Shown in pieces: positions 61,536 through 64,000 of a stretch of DNA of 64,000 nucleotides. The DNA lies in the NCBI RefSeq assembly GCF_001039355.2, contig NW_019775446.1:3835-67834 (forward strand). Reading direction: 5' to 3'. The stretch is from Lingula anatina. Lineage: Eukaryota; Brachiopoda; Lingulata; Lingulida; Lingulidae. The notes below the pieces were generated by a model. It made no database searches. It had not been told where the DNA came from and worked only from the letters and a program-made list of their open reading frames with translations. Each line of letters begins with the position of its first letter. Positions within the stretch are counted from its first letter, which is position 1. The translations under genes were made by a program, and so were the position numbers.

Positions 61536-62457
61536 AGGGGTACAATGTAGTAGTAAGTAATGGAGGAGGTCTAGGGGAAGGGGAAAAAGAGTTCATGATA
61601 GGTCAACATCCCCAGAACACAAGCTGCGTCCTCTCTACTGTAAATTATCGCATTGTATCTTTGACGTTACGACACGTTGCTGTGTGGTGAACTACCAACA
61701 TTTGCGCAAAAACTCTGTGAGCAAATTTTTCATATTAAGCATTGATGTCAGTCTAATGAAAAACCGGCCCATACCAGTCTTGCCCGGACCATAAAGTAGG
61801 TTTTATTTCATGGATTGGCTTTCTAACTAATTGACATGGCATTAAGCTTCGGTTTCCTGTTAAAGATCAGTCGACTTTCTCTCTCCAAAGGTTGGACTTC
61901 CACACAACCAATAGCTTCCAATAACATAAAAACTATAGACGGAAAGAATTTCCTCTGGGCTTTGGACGATCGATAAGTGGGACTAATTCCTACATTTAAG
62001 CAGAAAAAGCGATGTCATAATCACTGCACTCTGGGCGATATTTCATAGGACCATACTACAATCAGGTGCTTATTCCACATTATTTGGTAGTCGTTGTAAT
62101 TATTTTGAAAGTCACAAGGCAAATTTCTAGTAGGACATTCGTTTGATAATGCTGTCGGTTGCACGTTCTTTTAAAATTTATCTTCCATCCCTTCCATCCT
62201 GGTGACAACTAATTATCTGAAATCCAGGTTTTGTACAAGGCACGCGGCATGGGTGAGTTTCAAAATTTGCCAAAGTATGGCTGCTCAAGTAAGTCTCTTT
62301 CCATAATGAATAAAAATTCATAAAACGTAGAACATCTTGTACCAATGCATTTTAAAATCCTCGTGTGGTTGCAAGCGATCGCTGTTGACACTTTTCTAAG
62401 CTTTTCTAAGTTTCGCTGATGACAAAGAAATCCAGTTTAAGGTACTCAGGGTATTCA

Positions 62458-62477
62458 TGACGTCACCTCTGACGTCA
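62458..62477. promoter_or_regulatory. Twin CRE, copy B
   Basis: Two TGACGTCA sites with the same 12-bp offset as in copy A. Confidence 0.45.
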
Positions 62478-62682
62478 TAAAAAATCTTTATGGTTATATC
62501 TCAATAAAATACATCAAATAACTTGCCAGAGCCAAACGGCATCAATTTCCGGTGTTCCCTTTGGAGATATTAAGTGTCAGCGTGAGTTACATGTCACTCA
62601 AATAATATTGTCAACTTCCAATAACTAGCGTATTTTCATCTTCTTTCGGTTGATTACTTTTGCCTTAAGTTTTTTTTTTTTA

Positions 62683-64000
62683 AGTTAGTTTATCTTAAGA
62701 TAGAATTAAAATAAAATTTATTGCCATACTTAATTTTAGAGCTATTTAGAGTTTTGCCTCACTGGCCATATTCTATTGACAGATTAATCAAAATAGGAAA
62801 TAATTGCTTGGTCGCAAAACTAACTAGATATTTCACATTGATATTGCAAGGGATGATTTGCAGCACGTATATTGAAGCCAAAACAAATTTGATCAGGGGC
62901 AACCGGCCAAGGACACTTTTACTGAAACGCATTAATATAGATCGATCATTGGCACAGAAAAAATAACGTTATGGGCCTGGTATGATCGCGATTTAGATTA
63001 AAATCTGCAGAAGTACAGAAATAGATTACTTTAAGGTGGTATTAGTTCGATATACTGTCATTGCCATGGATGATGAGATTACGTGTAGGAAAGCAAGCGC
63101 CGTCAATACATAGAGCTAATAACGTTAGGAGTGTGGGTCTGATGCTTTCACATCTGCCTGCTAAAAATATGAAGGAAATTTGGCGCACCCATTTTTCATG
63201 TTGTGTTGCACATAAAGGTTCTATATTAAGCCAGCCTTGGCACTGAGGGTTGCCCTCTCCTTATTCTAACTGAAATGGAATAAAAATTCTCCTCATTTCT
63301 CATACCAGTAAGTACCTACAGACCCATTCCCACATGTTCTAATATTTACGAGCAGTAAATCTTACCAGCTTCCCAGTATTTTTATGATGATACCATTCGT
63401 GGTCGAAAAACTGATATAATTTTTTCAGTTCATTGTGTCTTGACTCCCACCACGGTTATAAGGGCGTTATATAGTGTTCCTAACGTTATAACCCAATATG
63501 TTGTATTAACGGAATGCATTAACGGAATACAAGCAATCTGCACAAAAGACACAAGTGGATTCATGGGCATCGATCCAGCCCCCCACCCACCCCTCTCCAA
63601 CATATACACTTTGTAAAGGGCGGATTCAATTCTCTATGTTTGTAATAAAAAATGTGAGAAAAGACACATCATAAAGCCCCACTGCAGACTGTGTCTGGTC
63701 CTCGGTACCGCAGTTTTCCAAACTGTGCCGTATAGTCACAGGGTTCTCTGTAGGTGCACATATTAGAAAAGAAAAGAAAAATTGCCCCCTTCCCCCAACC
63801 CCAGTTTTATATCCTTATTCCTCCAGAGAGATATCTAAGTAAGGAAATCCACTTATCTATTCAACAGCGAAGTATTTTAAGAACAAATGATTTCCATTTC
63901 AATGGAAATAGTTTTGGGTAGGGTTTCTGACATGCAGGCTGTTTTAGAGATTGCTATTTTTAAACACACATGATTACTTTCATATAAAAATTAAAAACCA
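62683..64000. other. Intergenic tail, no gene recognised
   Basis: AT-rich unique sequence after the duplication. An 81-codon frame at 62721-62966 and a 61-codon frame at 63061-63246 (+) show no domain that I recognise. Confidence 0.55.

Larger units (their letters stand above)
54248..62682. repeat. 8-kb direct duplication, copy B
   Basis: The partner of 46311-54246. It contains a 702-bp run of N (55277-55978) in the GT/C-rich part and then continues into unique sequence after about 62682. Differences include a longer AG run (61500-61532 against about 12 bp in copy A) and a longer poly-A at 60303-60330. Confidence 0.92.

Overview
This is a 64 kb piece of an animal nuclear genome. It is AT-rich, with long introns, many microsatellites and small dispersed DNA elements. 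It holds three intron-containing genes that I could rebuild exon by exon from splice sites, reading-frame phase and recalled family sequence. Spliced proteins keep the vertebrate family architecture but are diverged. Composition, repeat style and gene structure suggest a marine invertebrate, most likely a mollusc or another lophotrochozoan. That placement is an inference from style, not from a diagnostic marker.

Layout. (1) 1-1340 is upstream DNA with no recognisable gene. (2) 1348-8500 (+) is GTP-dependent phosphoenolpyruvate carboxykinase: 9 coding exons, 662 aa, with a TATA/CCAAT promoter. (3) 9145-19106 (-) is VPS9D1, a VPS9-domain Rab-GEF-like protein: 14 coding exons, 698 aa. It lies tail-to-tail with PEPCK. 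(4) 19107-19445 is a 339-bp gap between two start codons, a divergent promoter. (5) 19446-43055 (+) is ACIN1 (acinus), a splicing and exon-junction ASAP/PSAP component: 19 coding exons, 942 aa, with SAP, SR-rich, RRM and RNPS1/SAP18-binding parts. (6) 43055-64000 is gene-poor. It is dominated by an ~8 kb segment present twice in direct orientation (46311-54246 and 54248-62682), joined by a single N, with a 702-bp gap in the second copy.

The genes are not a functional cluster. PEPCK is a metabolic gene with an inducible-type promoter and a perfect CRE in intron 1. VPS9D1 and ACIN1 share a TATA-poor promoter of housekeeping type.

The most notable signals are these: a textbook U12-type intron in VPS9D1; a 17-bp minisatellite that appears to be built from copies of a VPS9D1 splice donor; possible alternative 5' exons of acinus that would omit the SAP domain; a family of TTAA-flanked terminal-inverted-repeat elements (three copies); and direct duplications at three of the four isolated Ns, which point to uncollapsed haplotypes in the assembly. 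I found no CRISPR, operon, integrated virus or wholly new multi-gene system.
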